Shown here: positions 16,441 through 25,402 of the stretch, piece after piece
How positions within the stretch are numbered: the first letter of the stretch is position 1
Layout: the number at the start of each line of letters is the position of its first letter
Source: HRBIN12 sp035762085
Lineage (GTDB): Bacteria > Actinomycetota > UBA4738 > HRBIN12
Assembly: GCA_035762085.1 (NCBI GenBank)
Contig: DASTPT010000048.1
Coordinates: 1-45,454, forward strand
Direction: 5' to 3'
Length of the DNA stretch: 45,454 bases
Notes under the pieces: model-generated
The model's database searches: none
Seen by the model: the letters and a program-made list of their open reading frames with translations, nothing else
What the model was told of the DNA's origin: nothing
Program-made: the position numbers and the translations under genes

Positions 16441-17838
16441 CTAGGCGCCGGCCACCTTCGCGAGCTCGTCCAGCGCCTCCTCGATGCCGACGGCGACGAC
16501 GCCGACGTCGGGCATCGCGTCCCAGTCCGCCGTCACCCCGAACGCCATCGTGCCTCCGAGCGACGAGCACGCGATCGACAGCGCCGAGTTCCGGTTGAGC
16601 GGCATCGCCGGGTAGCTGGCGACGAGCCTCGCGCCGGCCAGGTACATCGGCTGCTGCGGCCCGGGGATGTTCGAGACCACGAGGTTGAACCACGGCCCGA
16701 GCGAGGCCGCCCGCGCGGCGGCCGCGAGCAGCCCGCCGGGCGCGTAGGCGCCGAGGCTGATGATCGTGTCGGCCGACATCGCCATCATCGAGGACTTGAG
16801 GTGCTCGGTGCCCGCGCGGACCTGAGCCAGGCGCCGTTTCGCGCCCATCGTCCCGACCGGGATGTCGACGAGCGCCGGCGCGACGCGGTTGCCGATCGTG
16901 CGATCGCCCGACGCGCGGACCGAGACCGGTGCCAGCACCCGGAGCGTCCGCCCCCGGGTCGGCTCCCCCCGCGATCGGAGCAGCCGGTGGAGCGCCCCGG
17001 CCACGGCGGTCAGGACGACGTCGTTCACCGTCCCGCCGAGCGCGTTCTTCACGTCCTTGAACAGCTGCAGCGGCGCATCGGCGATCGCGAACCGGCGGTT
17101 CGAGCCGATCTCGACGTCGAGCGAGCTCGTCGGACGGGTCCCCATGTCGAGGATGCTCCGGACCCCCGAGAGGACGGACCCCACGTTGAGCGCCGCGAGG
17201 GCCGGCTGCCGGCGCGCGGTCTCGATCGCGTCCGTGAGGGCGCGGACGGGGTGCGTCGCGAGCTCCTCGACGGCCTCGCGGAGCAGGTCCTCGGAGGTGG
17301 GCTCGGGCTCTGGCTCCCAGGCCGGCGCGGGCGGCGTCGGCGACGCCTCGGGTGAGAGGTCCCAGAGCGCCGCGGCGAGCTGCACGCCGGCGAGGCCGTC
17401 GATCATCGCGTGGTGGACCTTCAGCAGCGTGGCGACGTGCCCCTCCTCGAGACCCTCGATCATGTACAGCTCCCACAGCGGCCGGGACCGGTCGAGCGGC
17501 CGGGAAAGGATCCGCTGGACGTAGTCGGTCAGCTCTCGACGACCGCCCGGCGTGGGCAGCGCGGCCCGCCGCAGGTGGAAGTCCAGGTCGAAGTGTGGAT
17601 CCTCGACCCACACCGGCAGGGCGACGTTGAGCGGAACCGCGCGCACCTTGTGACGGAACCTCGGTGCGAGGTGGAGCCGGTCGGCGAAGACCCCGCGGAC
17701 GTCTTCGAACGGCAGGTCCCCGGCCGGTCGGGTCGAGGGATCGAAGACCGACAGCGCCGCGACATGCATGTGCATCGCCGGCCGCTCCAGGTACAGGAAC
17801 GACGCGTCGAGCGGCGTCAGGCGTTCGGGCTGGGCCAT
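16441..17838 (-). CDS. Wax ester synthase / diacylglycerol O-acyltransferase (WS/DGAT)
   Basis: 465 aa. The catalytic HHxxxDG motif is HHAMIDG at 142-148, after LTPLDASFLYLERP at the N-terminus and PLWELYMIEGLEEG. The C-terminal half contains NDVVLTAVAGALHRLL, SVRASGDRTIGNRVAPALVDIP and VVSNIPGPQQPMYLAGA, all typical of bacterial WS/DGAT (TIGR02946-like). These membrane-associated enzymes esterify acyl-CoA to diacylglycerol or fatty alcohol, making triacylglycerol or wax ester storage lipid. It lies 40 bp downstream of alaX and is probably the last gene of that transcription unit. Confidence 0.93.
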   Translation of the reverse strand: MAQPERLTPLDASFLYLERPAMHMHVAALSVFDPSTRPAGDLPFEDVRGVFADRLHLAPRFRHKVRAVPLNVALPVWVEDPHFDLDFHLRRAALPTPGGRRELTDYVQRILSRPLDRSRPLWELYMIEGLEEGHVATLLKVHHAMIDGLAGVQLAAALWDLSPEASPTPPAPAWEPEPEPTSEDLLREAVEELATHPVRALTDAIETARRQPALAALNVGSVLSGVRSILDMGTRPTSSLDVEIGSNRRFAIADAPLQLFKDVKNALGGTVNDVVLTAVAGALHRLLRSRGEPTRGRTLRVLAPVSVRASGDRTIGNRVAPALVDIPVGTMGAKRRLAQVRAGTEHLKSSMMAMSADTIISLGAYAPGGLLAAAARAASLGPWFNLVVSNIPGPQQPMYLAGARLVASYPAMPLNRNSALSIACSSLGGTMAFGVTADWDAMPDVGVVAVGIEEALDELAKVAGA

Positions 17839-17878
17839 GGCGCCTCCACGGTACCGCTCCGCGTCGACGGGCGCCGCC

Positions 17879-18586
17879 TCACGCGAGCTCGATCCGCATG
17901 CGCTTGAAGCCCTTGCCCTTGCTCTCGGTCTTCGCGACGCGGACCCGCCCGACCTCGGCGGTCGAGCGCACGTGCGTGCCGCCGTCGGCCTGCTTGTCCA
18001 GGCCGTCGATGTCGATCACGCGGATCGGGTCGACGTGCTCGGGGATCAGGTTCACCTTCGTTCGGATCAGGTCGGGGTCGGCGAGCGCCTCGGCCCGAGG
18101 AAGGAAGCTCACGCGCACGGCGTGGTCCTCTGCGAGGGCGGCGTTCAGCTTGCCTTCGACCTCGCGCCCGAACTCCTGACTGATCGCGTCGAGCTCGAAG
18201 TCCATCCGCGCCACGCCCGGTTCCATGTTGCCGCCGGTCACCTTCGCGCCGTAGTCGCGGAACACGATCCCGGAGAGCGCATGCAGCGCCGTGTGGGTGC
18301 GCATCAGGGTGTGACGACGGTCCCAGTCCACCTCCGCCGTGACGGGCACCCCGACCGACGGGGGCGCGCCCTCGAGCACGTGGAGCACCGCGCCGGCCTG
18401 CTTGACGGTGTCCCTCACGCGCGCCTCGCCCCCGTCCCATCGGAGCACGCCGGTGTCGCCCGGCTGGCCGCCGCCCCGTGCGTAGAAGACGGTTCGGTCC
18501 AGGACGACGCCCTCCTCGGACGCGGCCACGACGGTCGCCTCGCACGAGCGCAGGTACGCGTCGGTGGCGTAGAGCTCCTCGGTCAT
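17879..18586 (-). CDS. Alanyl-tRNA editing protein AlaX-like
   Basis: 235 aa. Free-standing homologue of the AlaRS editing domain, which hydrolyses Ser-tRNA(Ala) and Gly-tRNA(Ala). The N-terminal part has the glycine-rich TVFYARGGGQPGDTG (32-46), and zinc ligands are His98 and His102 in RTHTALHAL. The second zinc site reads DGGTHV (about 204-209) with Asp where AlaRS has Cys. I believe this is seen in the AlaX-M branch, but it leaves the third ligand uncertain. The intermediate length fits AlaX-M rather than AlaX-S. It starts 10 bp after the upstream hydrolase stop, on the same strand. Confidence 0.9.
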   Translation of the reverse strand: MTEELYATDAYLRSCEATVVAASEEGVVLDRTVFYARGGGQPGDTGVLRWDGGEARVRDTVKQAGAVLHVLEGAPPSVGVPVTAEVDWDRRHTLMRTHTALHALSGIVFRDYGAKVTGGNMEPGVARMDFELDAISQEFGREVEGKLNAALAEDHAVRVSFLPRAEALADPDLIRTKVNLIPEHVDPIRVIDIDGLDKQADGGTHVRSTAEVGRVRVAKTESKGKGFKRMRIELA

Positions 18587-18596
18587 CCGCGAGAGC

Positions 18597-19403
18597 CTAC
18601 CCCAGGTCGTCGGCCGCCTCGTCGTCGCCGAGGAGGAACGCGTCCACGCGCGGCACCAGCTCGGGCAGCCCCGCGAACATCGCCTCTTCGCTCGGATAGA
18701 TCACGAGGTGGCTCGCCGGCATGAGCTCGTGCAGGATGCGGCCGAGCTCGGCCGGGTGGATCTCGTCGCCCTCGACACAGATCAGCAGGACCGGGCACGT
18801 GACGGTGCGGAGCATCTCGCGATCGGGGACGGGCCAGTCGCGGATGACCCCTCGCATGGCCCGGGCGACGCCGTCGGGATGGTCGTGATCCCACAGGAGG
18901 CGATCGATCTCGCGCTTCCACGGCATCCGCAGGTACTCGCCGGCACGCTCCGCGGCGGACAGGATCGCCTCGAGCGCCTCCTCGGCGGTCTTGCCCTCGA
19001 GCTGGTCCGCCACCGCGTCCCAGCGCTCCTTGAACGGGAACGGGACGTCGAGCCCGGCGGGCATCAGCCAGACGGTCCGCTCGAACCGGTCCGGCTGTCG
19101 GGAGAGCAGGTTCATGATCGCGCCCGCGCCGAGCGAGGTGCCGATCGCCCGGGTGGCGCCGTACGCGCTCGCGACGGCGTCCAGGTCGCGCGCGAAGTCG
19201 ACGAACGCGTAGCCCGTCGGCGGGGCGCTCGAGCGTCCGTGGCCGCGGAAGTCGAACCGGACCTTCGTGCCGGACACGAGCGGCGTGAACACCGCGAGCT
19301 CGTTCCGGTTGTTCGTCAGGCCGTGGGCCACCACGGTGACCGGCTCGCCCGAGCCGTCCACCTCCACGTGGAGCGTCACGTCCTCGGTCCTGACCTGCGG
19401 CAT
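18597..19403 (-). CDS. Alpha/beta hydrolase-fold protein lacking an obvious catalytic His
   Basis: 268 aa. VVAHGLTNNRNE (24-35), DFRGHGRSS (51-59) and nucleophile elbow GTSLGAG (Ser90) place it in the alpha/beta hydrolase superfamily. An acid could be supplied by CVEGDEIHP. The usual C-terminal GH motif is replaced by the sequence YPSEEAMFAGLPELV, with Glu-Glu where His is expected. It may use another residue (for example the His of DEIHP), or it may not be a hydrolase. It leads the transcription unit containing alaX and WS/DGAT and shares a palindromic divergent promoter region with the small gene at 19445. Confidence 0.8.
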   Translation of the reverse strand: MPQVRTEDVTLHVEVDGSGEPVTVVAHGLTNNRNELAVFTPLVSGTKVRFDFRGHGRSSAPPTGYAFVDFARDLDAVASAYGATRAIGTSLGAGAIMNLLSRQPDRFERTVWLMPAGLDVPFPFKERWDAVADQLEGKTAEEALEAILSAAERAGEYLRMPWKREIDRLLWDHDHPDGVARAMRGVIRDWPVPDREMLRTVTCPVLLICVEGDEIHPAELGRILHELMPASHLVIYPSEEAMFAGLPELVPRVDAFLLGDDEAADDLG

Positions 19404-19421
19404 CGGAGCCCCTCTGACGGC

Positions 19422-19438
19422 GCCGGTACCATACCGGC
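19422..19438. promoter_or_regulatory. 17-bp palindrome overlapping two divergent -10 elements
   Basis: GCCGGTACCATACCGGC has perfect 7-bp arms around CCA. Its centre supplies TACCAT on the plus strand (19427-19432) and TATGGT on the minus strand, each a TANNNT -10 for the genes starting at 19445 and 19403. A bound repressor would shut both. Regulator unknown. Confidence 0.5.
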
Positions 19439-19444
19439 CCGGAC

Positions 19445-19729
19445 ATGACCGACATCACCGTGAACCGCGGCGCTGACGTGGAACGCTTCCTGTCCAGCTT
19501 CGAGGTGACGCTGGACGATGACGGCGCCTCGACACACCACACCGTCACCGTGTCCTCGAGCGACTACGAACGGCTCGGCGGCGCCTACGCCACACCGGAG
19601 GACTTCGTGCGGGCGTGTTTCGAGTTCCTGCTCCAGCGCGAGCCGAAGGAGTCGATCCTGCCGTCCTTCGACGTCGTGCAGATCGGCGACTACTTCCCGG
19701 ACTTCGAGCGGACGATCCAGGGCCGCTAG
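19445..19729 (+). CDS. Small conserved-looking protein, function unknown
   Basis: 94 aa, acidic, no signal peptide or membrane segment. The reading frame shows normal codon bias. The sequence contains two TV-rich strands (HHTVTVSSSDYERLGG), then a helix (TPEDFVRACFEFLLQREPKESIL) and ends SFDVVQIGDYFPDFERTI. I do not recognise a named family with certainty; the overall pattern resembles short hypothetical proteins common in Actinomycetota. It has a divergent promoter shared with the hydrolase gene, and its stop is 4 bp from that of the dinB-family gene, which runs the other way. Confidence 0.75.
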   Translation: MTDITVNRGADVERFLSSFEVTLDDDGASTHHTVTVSSSDYERLGGAYATPEDFVRACFEFLLQREPKESILPSFDVVQIGDYFPDFERTIQGR

Positions 19730-19733
19730 GCGC

Positions 19734-20267
19734 TCAGGCGCGGACGGCGTCGAGCGCGCGGCGTGCCTGGGCCAGATGGAACCGATCGTGCCCGGCCAGG
19801 AGCCGGAACATCAGGTCCACGCTCTCGCGACCGCGCTCGGCGTGCATCCCGACGCGAGCGCGCTGCTCGGGCGTGGTCCGGGCCCACAGCGAGAGGTTCG
19901 CGCGCCGAAGCGCCGCGAACAGCTCGAGCAGCTCCGCCGGGTCCTCCTGCCCGTGCGCGAGGCGTTCGACCCACAGGTCCTGGTCGTAGCCGTGAAGCGG
20001 CGGCTCGTCGTGCGCGATCGCCCAGCGGTAGCGGGCGGCGGCCATCAGCTCGGCGTCACACGCGTGACCCAGGCATTCGAGGACGGCCCACTCGGCGGGC
20101 TCTGGCCGGGTTCGAGCGTCGTCCCCGGCCTCGGCCACGAGGGCTGGCCATGCGTCGAGCGTCTGTGTCTGCACACGGGCGGGATCGTCGTCGCCGAGCA
20201 GGCCGAGCAGGTGCTGCTGGTACGCGGCGGCCTCGGCGACCGGGTCCGGGCTCTGCGGCCCCGGCAT
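19734..20267 (-). CDS. DinB/YfiT-like superfamily protein
   Basis: 177 aa, ATG sharing its A with the TGA of the fusion protein gene (TGATG). Four-helix-bundle metalloenzyme pattern: the first helix has YQQHLLGLLG, then PAEWAVLECLGHACDAELMAAARYRWAIAHDEPPLHGYDQDLW (first His in LGHACD) and finally LAGHDRFHLAQARRAL, whose His pair is the usual metal-binding motif of DinB/YfiT proteins. Such proteins are thiol- or metal-dependent transferases or hydrolases of mostly unknown substrate. Position as last gene of the phosphodiesterase/fusion operon is notable but unexplained. Confidence 0.8.
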   Translation of the reverse strand: MPGPQSPDPVAEAAAYQQHLLGLLGDDDPARVQTQTLDAWPALVAEAGDDARTRPEPAEWAVLECLGHACDAELMAAARYRWAIAHDEPPLHGYDQDLWVERLAHGQEDPAELLELFAALRRANLSLWARTTPEQRARVGMHAERGRESVDLMFRLLAGHDRFHLAQARRALDAVRA

Positions 20268-23200
20268 CACACCTCCACCTCCACGACGTCGTCCTGCGGC
20301 GCGAACTGGTCGCGGATCGAGCGCGCCCACCGCGCGACGAGCGCCGTGAGAACCAGGAACACGACGCCCGATGCCAGCAGGATCTGGCGCACGCGATCGG
20401 GATCGTCCTCGATCCACACGATCGACAGCAGCAGCGCCGGCACGATGAACCCGACGTTGTACGCGATGTCGAACAGCGCGAACGCCCGACCTCGGAAGTC
20501 GTCGGGCATCGCCTGCTGCATCACCGTGTCGGCCGAGATCTTCGCCACGAAGAACGAGAAGAACCCGATGAACAGCAGGCCGGCGAACCCCGCGAGCGAC
20601 ACGAACCAGCCGAACACGACGGTGCCGGCGCCGAGCAGCGCCATCGAGCCCAGGAGCAGCCGCACCGGCGGCACCGTGTCCTTCCACTTCTGCGCGAGCA
20701 CCATGCCGATCGCGCCGCCGACGAACCCGAGGCCGCCGACGAGGCCGAGCGCGACCGTGTCGACCTCGCCGCCCTCGACGAGGTTCTTCGCGTACAGGGC
20801 GAACACGAACAGCGTGAATCCCCAGAACTGGTAACGGATCATCTGGAACGACGCGAGGCCGAGCGCGCCAGCGGGCCGTCCCGCGACCTCCTTCAGCCCG
20901 GCGACGATGTCACGCACGATCCGCCGGGCCTCCTGGGCGAAGGTCATCTCGTGCGGACGCGCCTCCATCCGGTGGATCCGGCGCGCGACGAACGCGGCCG
21001 CCACCAGCACGGCGGCGCCGCCGATCACGAGGAGCCACGAGGGCAGGAACGCGCCGAACCCGAACGCGACGCCGGCGCCGAGCACCTGGAACAGCGCTCC
21101 GCCCGCCTGCGAGAGCCCGTTGCCCTGGAGCAGGTCCTTGCCGGACAGCACGTCGGGCATGGCGGCCGACTTCACGGCGAGCACGATCCGCACGCACGCT
21201 TGCATCACCAGCATGCCGAGGATGAGCGCGATCGTGATGCCCACGCGTCCCTCGGAGGTGCACGACTCCGCCCCCTCTTCACAGCCCGCCACGAGCGGCA
21301 GCAGCGCACCGACGGCGACGATGCCGACGATCACCGCGGTGACGACGTTCGAGACCGAGAGCACGCGCCGGCGCTCGAAGCGGTCGATGAACACGCCGAT
21401 GAACGGGCTGATGAACGTGTACGGGATGTAGAGCGCGAGGACCACCTTCAGCAGGTAGTCGGCGCTCGGGACGGTGGTGACGTCGAAGCCCTGGGTCCCG
21501 CCGAACGCGATCGACTTCGCGATCGACCCGCGGATCAGGCCGTCGGCGGCCATCGCGAGGAACTGCACCCCCATCAGGGACGCGAAGTCGACGTTGTGGA
21601 AGACCGAGAACATCGAGTTGAAGAAGTCCCCGATCCTCCCGAGCACGCCGACGATCCAGCTGCGTCCGAGCGCGAGCCCGCCGCCGATCGCCGTCGCGAG
21701 CGCGAGCGTCGCCCATCCGTGCGCCACGCCGAACGGTGCCCGCGTGACGGCGACGACGATCACGCCGGCCAGGATCGTGAGCGCGATCGACATCCCGGGG
21801 ACGAGCGCGATCTTCTGCCACGCGCCCTCGATGCCGAAGAACCGGGCCGAGAGCAGCCCCGGCACCACGAGCAGGAGCGCGAGCGCCACCACGACCCACA
21901 ACGTGTGCCCGAGGTTGCCCAGCGGGCCCGGGTGCTCGGCGTAGAACGCCGCGACCTCGGTCTCGGCGGCCTGGGCGGCGGCCACCGCCTCCGGCGAGGG
22001 CGTGGCCAGGCCCGGACCGGTGACCACCGCGATGTCGGTGCCGAGCTGCAGCAGGTCTTCGCGGCCGGCGTCGAGCAGATCCTCGTTCGCCGTGCCCTCG
22101 TTGAACTGCCGCACGAGGAACACGACCGGCGGGCCCGTGGACTCGCTCCGGATCGTCTCCACCTCGCGGAAGAAGCCGCGGGCCATCTTGTTGTAGGTGC
22201 TGTCGGTGAGCTGCGTCGGCCGCTCTGCCAGCAGGTCGTTCACGTCGCCGAAGAAGGTCATCGAGCGCTCGACGGCGTCGCCGGGCAGGCCGGTCCGCGA
22301 GACGTTCGTGAACGTCTTCGACCACCCGTAGGACTGATAGGTGTCGCCGAAGTTCACGACGAAGATCACCGGGCTGCCCTCGGGCTCCTCCTCGACGATC
22401 GCGCGGGCCGCGGCGAGCGCGGTGCGGGTGGGCTGGTCGATCCACTGGTTGTCCTCGTCGGCCCAACGCGCGGCCTCGCGCCCCTTCACCCACACGAAGC
22501 CGAGCGACGCGACGATCGCGACCACGCCGACCCACGCGACGACCTTCAGGGCGCCCTGCCGCCGGAGCAGCCAGGCCACGGCGACCCACGCACCGATCCC
22601 GAGGAGGGCCATCAGCGCGGCCGTCGCGTTCATGAACCGGTAGTAGGGGTAGACTGCCCCGAACGCCCAGCCGAGCATCCCGAGCAGCGGGACGAGCCAC
22701 ATCGTCGAGATCGTGACGGCCGTGTCGCCCGGCTCACGATCCCTGCGCGAGCGGTAGATCGCCCATCCGATCGCCAGCAGCACCAGCGGCACGGTGATCG
22801 CCGGCTGGATCGAGTCCACCCAGCCGCCGAGCCGCTTCTGGAAGACCTCCATGGTGTAGGGCGGCGGCAGCGCGGCGTCCGCGAGCGACCCCTCGACGCC
22901 CCACGGCGACAACAGCCACGTCGCCAACCCGAAGATCATGCCGAACCCGATCGACATCAGGCTCGGGCCGTCGCGCGACAGCGCGGTGCCGAACCGGAAC
23001 CGGCTGGTGAGGATGTGCAGGACGAAGACCAGCATCAGCGAGAAGCCGAAGATCACGCACGTGGTCGGGTGCACGTACGCCGCGACGATGCCGAGGAGGA
23101 ACAGGGCCACGCGCGCCCCCCAGTGCTCGCGCGCGGGGACGTAGAACGCCACCAGGAGCGAGAGCACGAACAGGACCGTGATGTTGTCCAGGTAGCCGAC

Positions 23201-23671
23201 GTACGGCGTCGTCATGAACAGCGCCGCCGTCGCGAGCATCGTGAGCAGGAAGAGCAGCGGATCGCGCCGCTCGCGCGTCACGAACACGCCGAGCGCCATC
23301 CCGGTCAGGACCGGGACGCCGATCATCATGAACGCGCTGAACGTGTACAGGTCGATGCCGGCGACGCGCACGAGGATCGAGCCGTAGAGCGGGACGGCGA
23401 CCCGGTACCCCCCACCGAACATGTGGAACGGACCCCAGTCCCCCGCGATCAGGCCGGGGGAGTCGGTCATCATCAGGTTCGCGCGCCACGTGTACCAGGC
23501 GGGGTCGCGCGTGGGCGCGCTGATCGACGGGTCCACGAGGAACGTCCACCCGAACGCGACGAGCACCACCGCGATCGCGAGCAGCAGCACGACCGGGCTG
23601 CCAAGTACGCCGCCGGTGCGCGCCTCGGGTATGCGCACGGTCTCTCCGGTCCGATCCCTCGTGAGCGCCAT
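20267..23671 (-). CDS. Large multipass fusion: GT-C-like membrane region plus MFS transporter
   Basis: 1134 aa. Residues 1 to about 400 have many hydrophobic helices and an early acidic loop DPAWYTWRANLMMTD, giving the look of a GT-C-type polyprenyl-phosphate-dependent glycosyltransferase or polymerase. About 405-590 is a soluble domain (QPTRTALAAARAIVEEE, VIFVVNFGDTYQSYGW). More helices follow, and from about residue 687 (MFSVFHNVDFASLMG) a 12-helix MFS_3-like transporter runs to the end, with FIDRFERRRVL as the intracellular loop 2-3 motif. It starts 18 bp after the third phosphodiesterase gene, so they are one operon. Linking a glycan polymerase and an exporter in one chain is inference. 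The MFS half is secure; the GT-C half is by topology. Confidence 0.8.
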   Translation of the reverse strand: MALTRDRTGETVRIPEARTGGVLGSPVVLLLAIAVVLVAFGWTFLVDPSISAPTRDPAWYTWRANLMMTDSPGLIAGDWGPFHMFGGGYRVAVPLYGSILVRVAGIDLYTFSAFMMIGVPVLTGMALGVFVTRERRDPLLFLLTMLATAALFMTTPYVGYLDNITVLFVLSLLVAFYVPAREHWGARVALFLLGIVAAYVHPTTCVIFGFSLMLVFVLHILTSRFRFGTALSRDGPSLMSIGFGMIFGLATWLLSPWGVEGSLADAALPPPYTMEVFQKRLGGWVDSIQPAITVPLVLLAIGWAIYRSRRDREPGDTAVTISTMWLVPLLGMLGWAFGAVYPYYRFMNATAALMALLGIGAWVAVAWLLRRQGALKVVAWVGVVAIVASLGFVWVKGREAARWADEDNQWIDQPTRTALAAARAIVEEEPEGSPVIFVVNFGDTYQSYGWSKTFTNVSRTGLPGDAVERSMTFFGDVNDLLAERPTQLTDSTYNKMARGFFREVETIRSESTGPPVVFLVRQFNEGTANEDLLDAGREDLLQLGTDIAVVTGPGLATPSPEAVAAAQAAETEVAAFYAEHPGPLGNLGHTLWVVVALALLLVVPGLLSARFFGIEGAWQKIALVPGMSIALTILAGVIVVAVTRAPFGVAHGWATLALATAIGGGLALGRSWIVGVLGRIGDFFNSMFSVFHNVDFASLMGVQFLAMAADGLIRGSIAKSIAFGGTQGFDVTTVPSADYLLKVVLALYIPYTFISPFIGVFIDRFERRRVLSVSNVVTAVIVGIVAVGALLPLVAGCEEGAESCTSEGRVGITIALILGMLVMQACVRIVLAVKSAAMPDVLSGKDLLQGNGLSQAGGALFQVLGAGVAFGFGAFLPSWLLVIGGAAVLVAAAFVARRIHRMEARPHEMTFAQEARRIVRDIVAGLKEVAGRPAGALGLASFQMIRYQFWGFTLFVFALYAKNLVEGGEVDTVALGLVGGLGFVGGAIGMVLAQKWKDTVPPVRLLLGSMALLGAGTVVFGWFVSLAGFAGLLFIGFFSFFVAKISADTVMQQAMPDDFRGRAFALFDIAYNVGFIVPALLLSIVWIEDDPDRVRQILLASGVVFLVLTALVARWARSIRDQFAPQDDVVEVEV

Positions 23672-23689
23672 GACCTCGATCCCCCTACC

Positions 23690-25402
23690 TCAGCGCTGAC
23701 CCGCACGCGCCTCGGGCAGGCACGGGAGCGCCGAAAGGATAGACGACGGCATCGCCGCGGCGAAGACCGTGTCGTCCTCCTGCCCCGGCTGGGGAACGTT
23801 CTGGTTCTTGTACGTGTCCTGCTGCGTGAGGTCGAGGAACCACTGCGAGACCTGGGCGAGCGTGAAGCCGTTCTCGGCCAGCTCGTCGCGGTCCAGCCAG
23901 ATCTCGGTGGGACGGACCTTCTGGACGACCGCGACGTCGTCGTCGTCGTCGAACGTGTCGACGAGGCCCGCCTCGAGCTTGTTGATGTCGATCATGAACG
24001 CGCCGGACTCGTCGGGGTCGCGCTGCGTGCCGTGGTCGGCCGTCACGGCCATCACCCACTCTCCCCGGCCGACCGTGCGGTCCAGGAACCGGACGAGCCG
24101 CTCGAGCGTCCGGTCCTGCATCGCCACGGCGTCCGACATCTCGATCCCGTCGGCGCTGAACAGGTGGCCGATCGTGTCGATCGCCTTGTAGTTCAGGAAC
24201 AGGAGATCGGGGATGTCGTCGGCGCCGAACCCCTCGCGTTCGATCACGGTCTCGATCAGCGTCTGCTGGAACGGCGTGCGCGCCGGCGTGTCGAACCCGT
24301 TCGAGAGCTGCTGGATGTCGTTCGTCCGCCACTTGCCGTCGAGCGCGCCGTCGGCGCGGTCGACCTCGTCGACGTAGTCCGACAAGGGCGGGAGCTCGTT
24401 CACGTACCCGGGGAGGTCGTAGAACGGCTCCATGTCCGTGGTGAGGTTCCACGACACGCTCTCGGCGCCCGCGGTCTCGGCGAACTCCTTCTCGCGCGTG
24501 ATCGCGATGTCCCGGTCGCCGCCGCCCCACTGCGAGCCGTGACCCATCATCATGATGTGCGCGGCGAGCGTGGCGATCGCGCCGATCTTCGGCTCGTTGT
24601 CCATCGCGCGGTCGTACAGGTCCGAGAGCGTCGGATCCAGGAGGAACCCCGGGCCGTTCTCGTTCGGCTTCTGGAGCCGGCCGTTGATCCGGATGTACTC
24701 GTCGACGAACCCGTGGCGCATCGGGAACGTCCCGGTGCCGATCGTCGCGTGCCCGATGGGGGTGTTCGACGGGGACGCGCCGACCTCGGCGTCCGTGAAC
24801 CATGCGCCGTCCGACCGCAGCGAGCCCAGGTACGGCCACGCGTCGGGCCAGCGCTCGAGCACGTCGGTCCCGGCCGAGTCCCACACGAGCGTCACGACCA
24901 GGCGGGGGACGTCTCGATCGGCCTCGGGCAGGAGCGCCTGCGCCTGCGGGTCGCCGTCGGGCGTGTCGAACGGGTACTTCAGCAGCGCGCCCAGCGTCGG
25001 CGCCAGGTCCGCGAGCGTGACCGGCTGGTCGTACTCGCCCGCGCGGACGTAGCCGGGGCCGTAGAGGAGCAGCGGCACCTCCTGCGAGTAGTCGAACGGC
25101 GTGGCGTGCGTGAGGCCGCCGTTCACGAAGTTCGGGTCCCTCGGGATGATCTGGACGTCGCCCCCTCGGTCCAGCCGCACCCCACGCCAGGTCCGCAGCA
25201 GGGCGTCGTGGGCGGTGTTCCGGCACGCGGTGCGCGCCAGCCCCCGAGCACTCACCGTTTCGGGCGGCGGCGGGCTTTCGGGGCCCGTGGGGTCGGACGG
25301 CGTCTCGGTCGGGTCGTCTCGGGCCGAGCCGGCGGCGGTCGTACACGCCGCCGCGGCGAGCGCGAGGGCGAGCACGAGCGACGCGACCCGACGGGAGGTC
25401 AT
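23690..25402 (-). CDS. Lipoprotein alkaline-phosphatase-superfamily enzyme, permuted (paralogue A)
   Basis: 570 aa. Signal peptide with lipobox ending at Cys20, then a Pro/Thr-rich linker. Residues 80-150 hold the segment normally near the C-terminus of PafA/NPP-like enzymes: GDVQIIPRDPNFV, His99 in THATPFDY, EVPLLLYGPG and DLAPTLGALL. The normally N-terminal part follows: Asp175 (VTLVWD), Thr214 nucleophile and His218 (NTPIGHATIGTG), Asp409/His413 (AIDTIGH), Asp456/His457 (TADHG). All metal ligands are present, so it should be a zinc-type phosphomono- or diesterase on the outer face of the membrane. Cys60 and Cys561 may pair. ATG overlaps the stop of paralogue B (ATGA). Confidence 0.87.
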   Translation of the reverse strand: MTSRRVASLVLALALAAAACTTAAGSARDDPTETPSDPTGPESPPPPETVSARGLARTACRNTAHDALLRTWRGVRLDRGGDVQIIPRDPNFVNGGLTHATPFDYSQEVPLLLYGPGYVRAGEYDQPVTLADLAPTLGALLKYPFDTPDGDPQAQALLPEADRDVPRLVVTLVWDSAGTDVLERWPDAWPYLGSLRSDGAWFTDAEVGASPSNTPIGHATIGTGTFPMRHGFVDEYIRINGRLQKPNENGPGFLLDPTLSDLYDRAMDNEPKIGAIATLAAHIMMMGHGSQWGGGDRDIAITREKEFAETAGAESVSWNLTTDMEPFYDLPGYVNELPPLSDYVDEVDRADGALDGKWRTNDIQQLSNGFDTPARTPFQQTLIETVIEREGFGADDIPDLLFLNYKAIDTIGHLFSADGIEMSDAVAMQDRTLERLVRFLDRTVGRGEWVMAVTADHGTQRDPDESGAFMIDINKLEAGLVDTFDDDDDVAVVQKVRPTEIWLDRDELAENGFTLAQVSQWFLDLTQQDTYKNQNVPQPGQEDDTVFAAAMPSSILSALPCLPEARAGQR

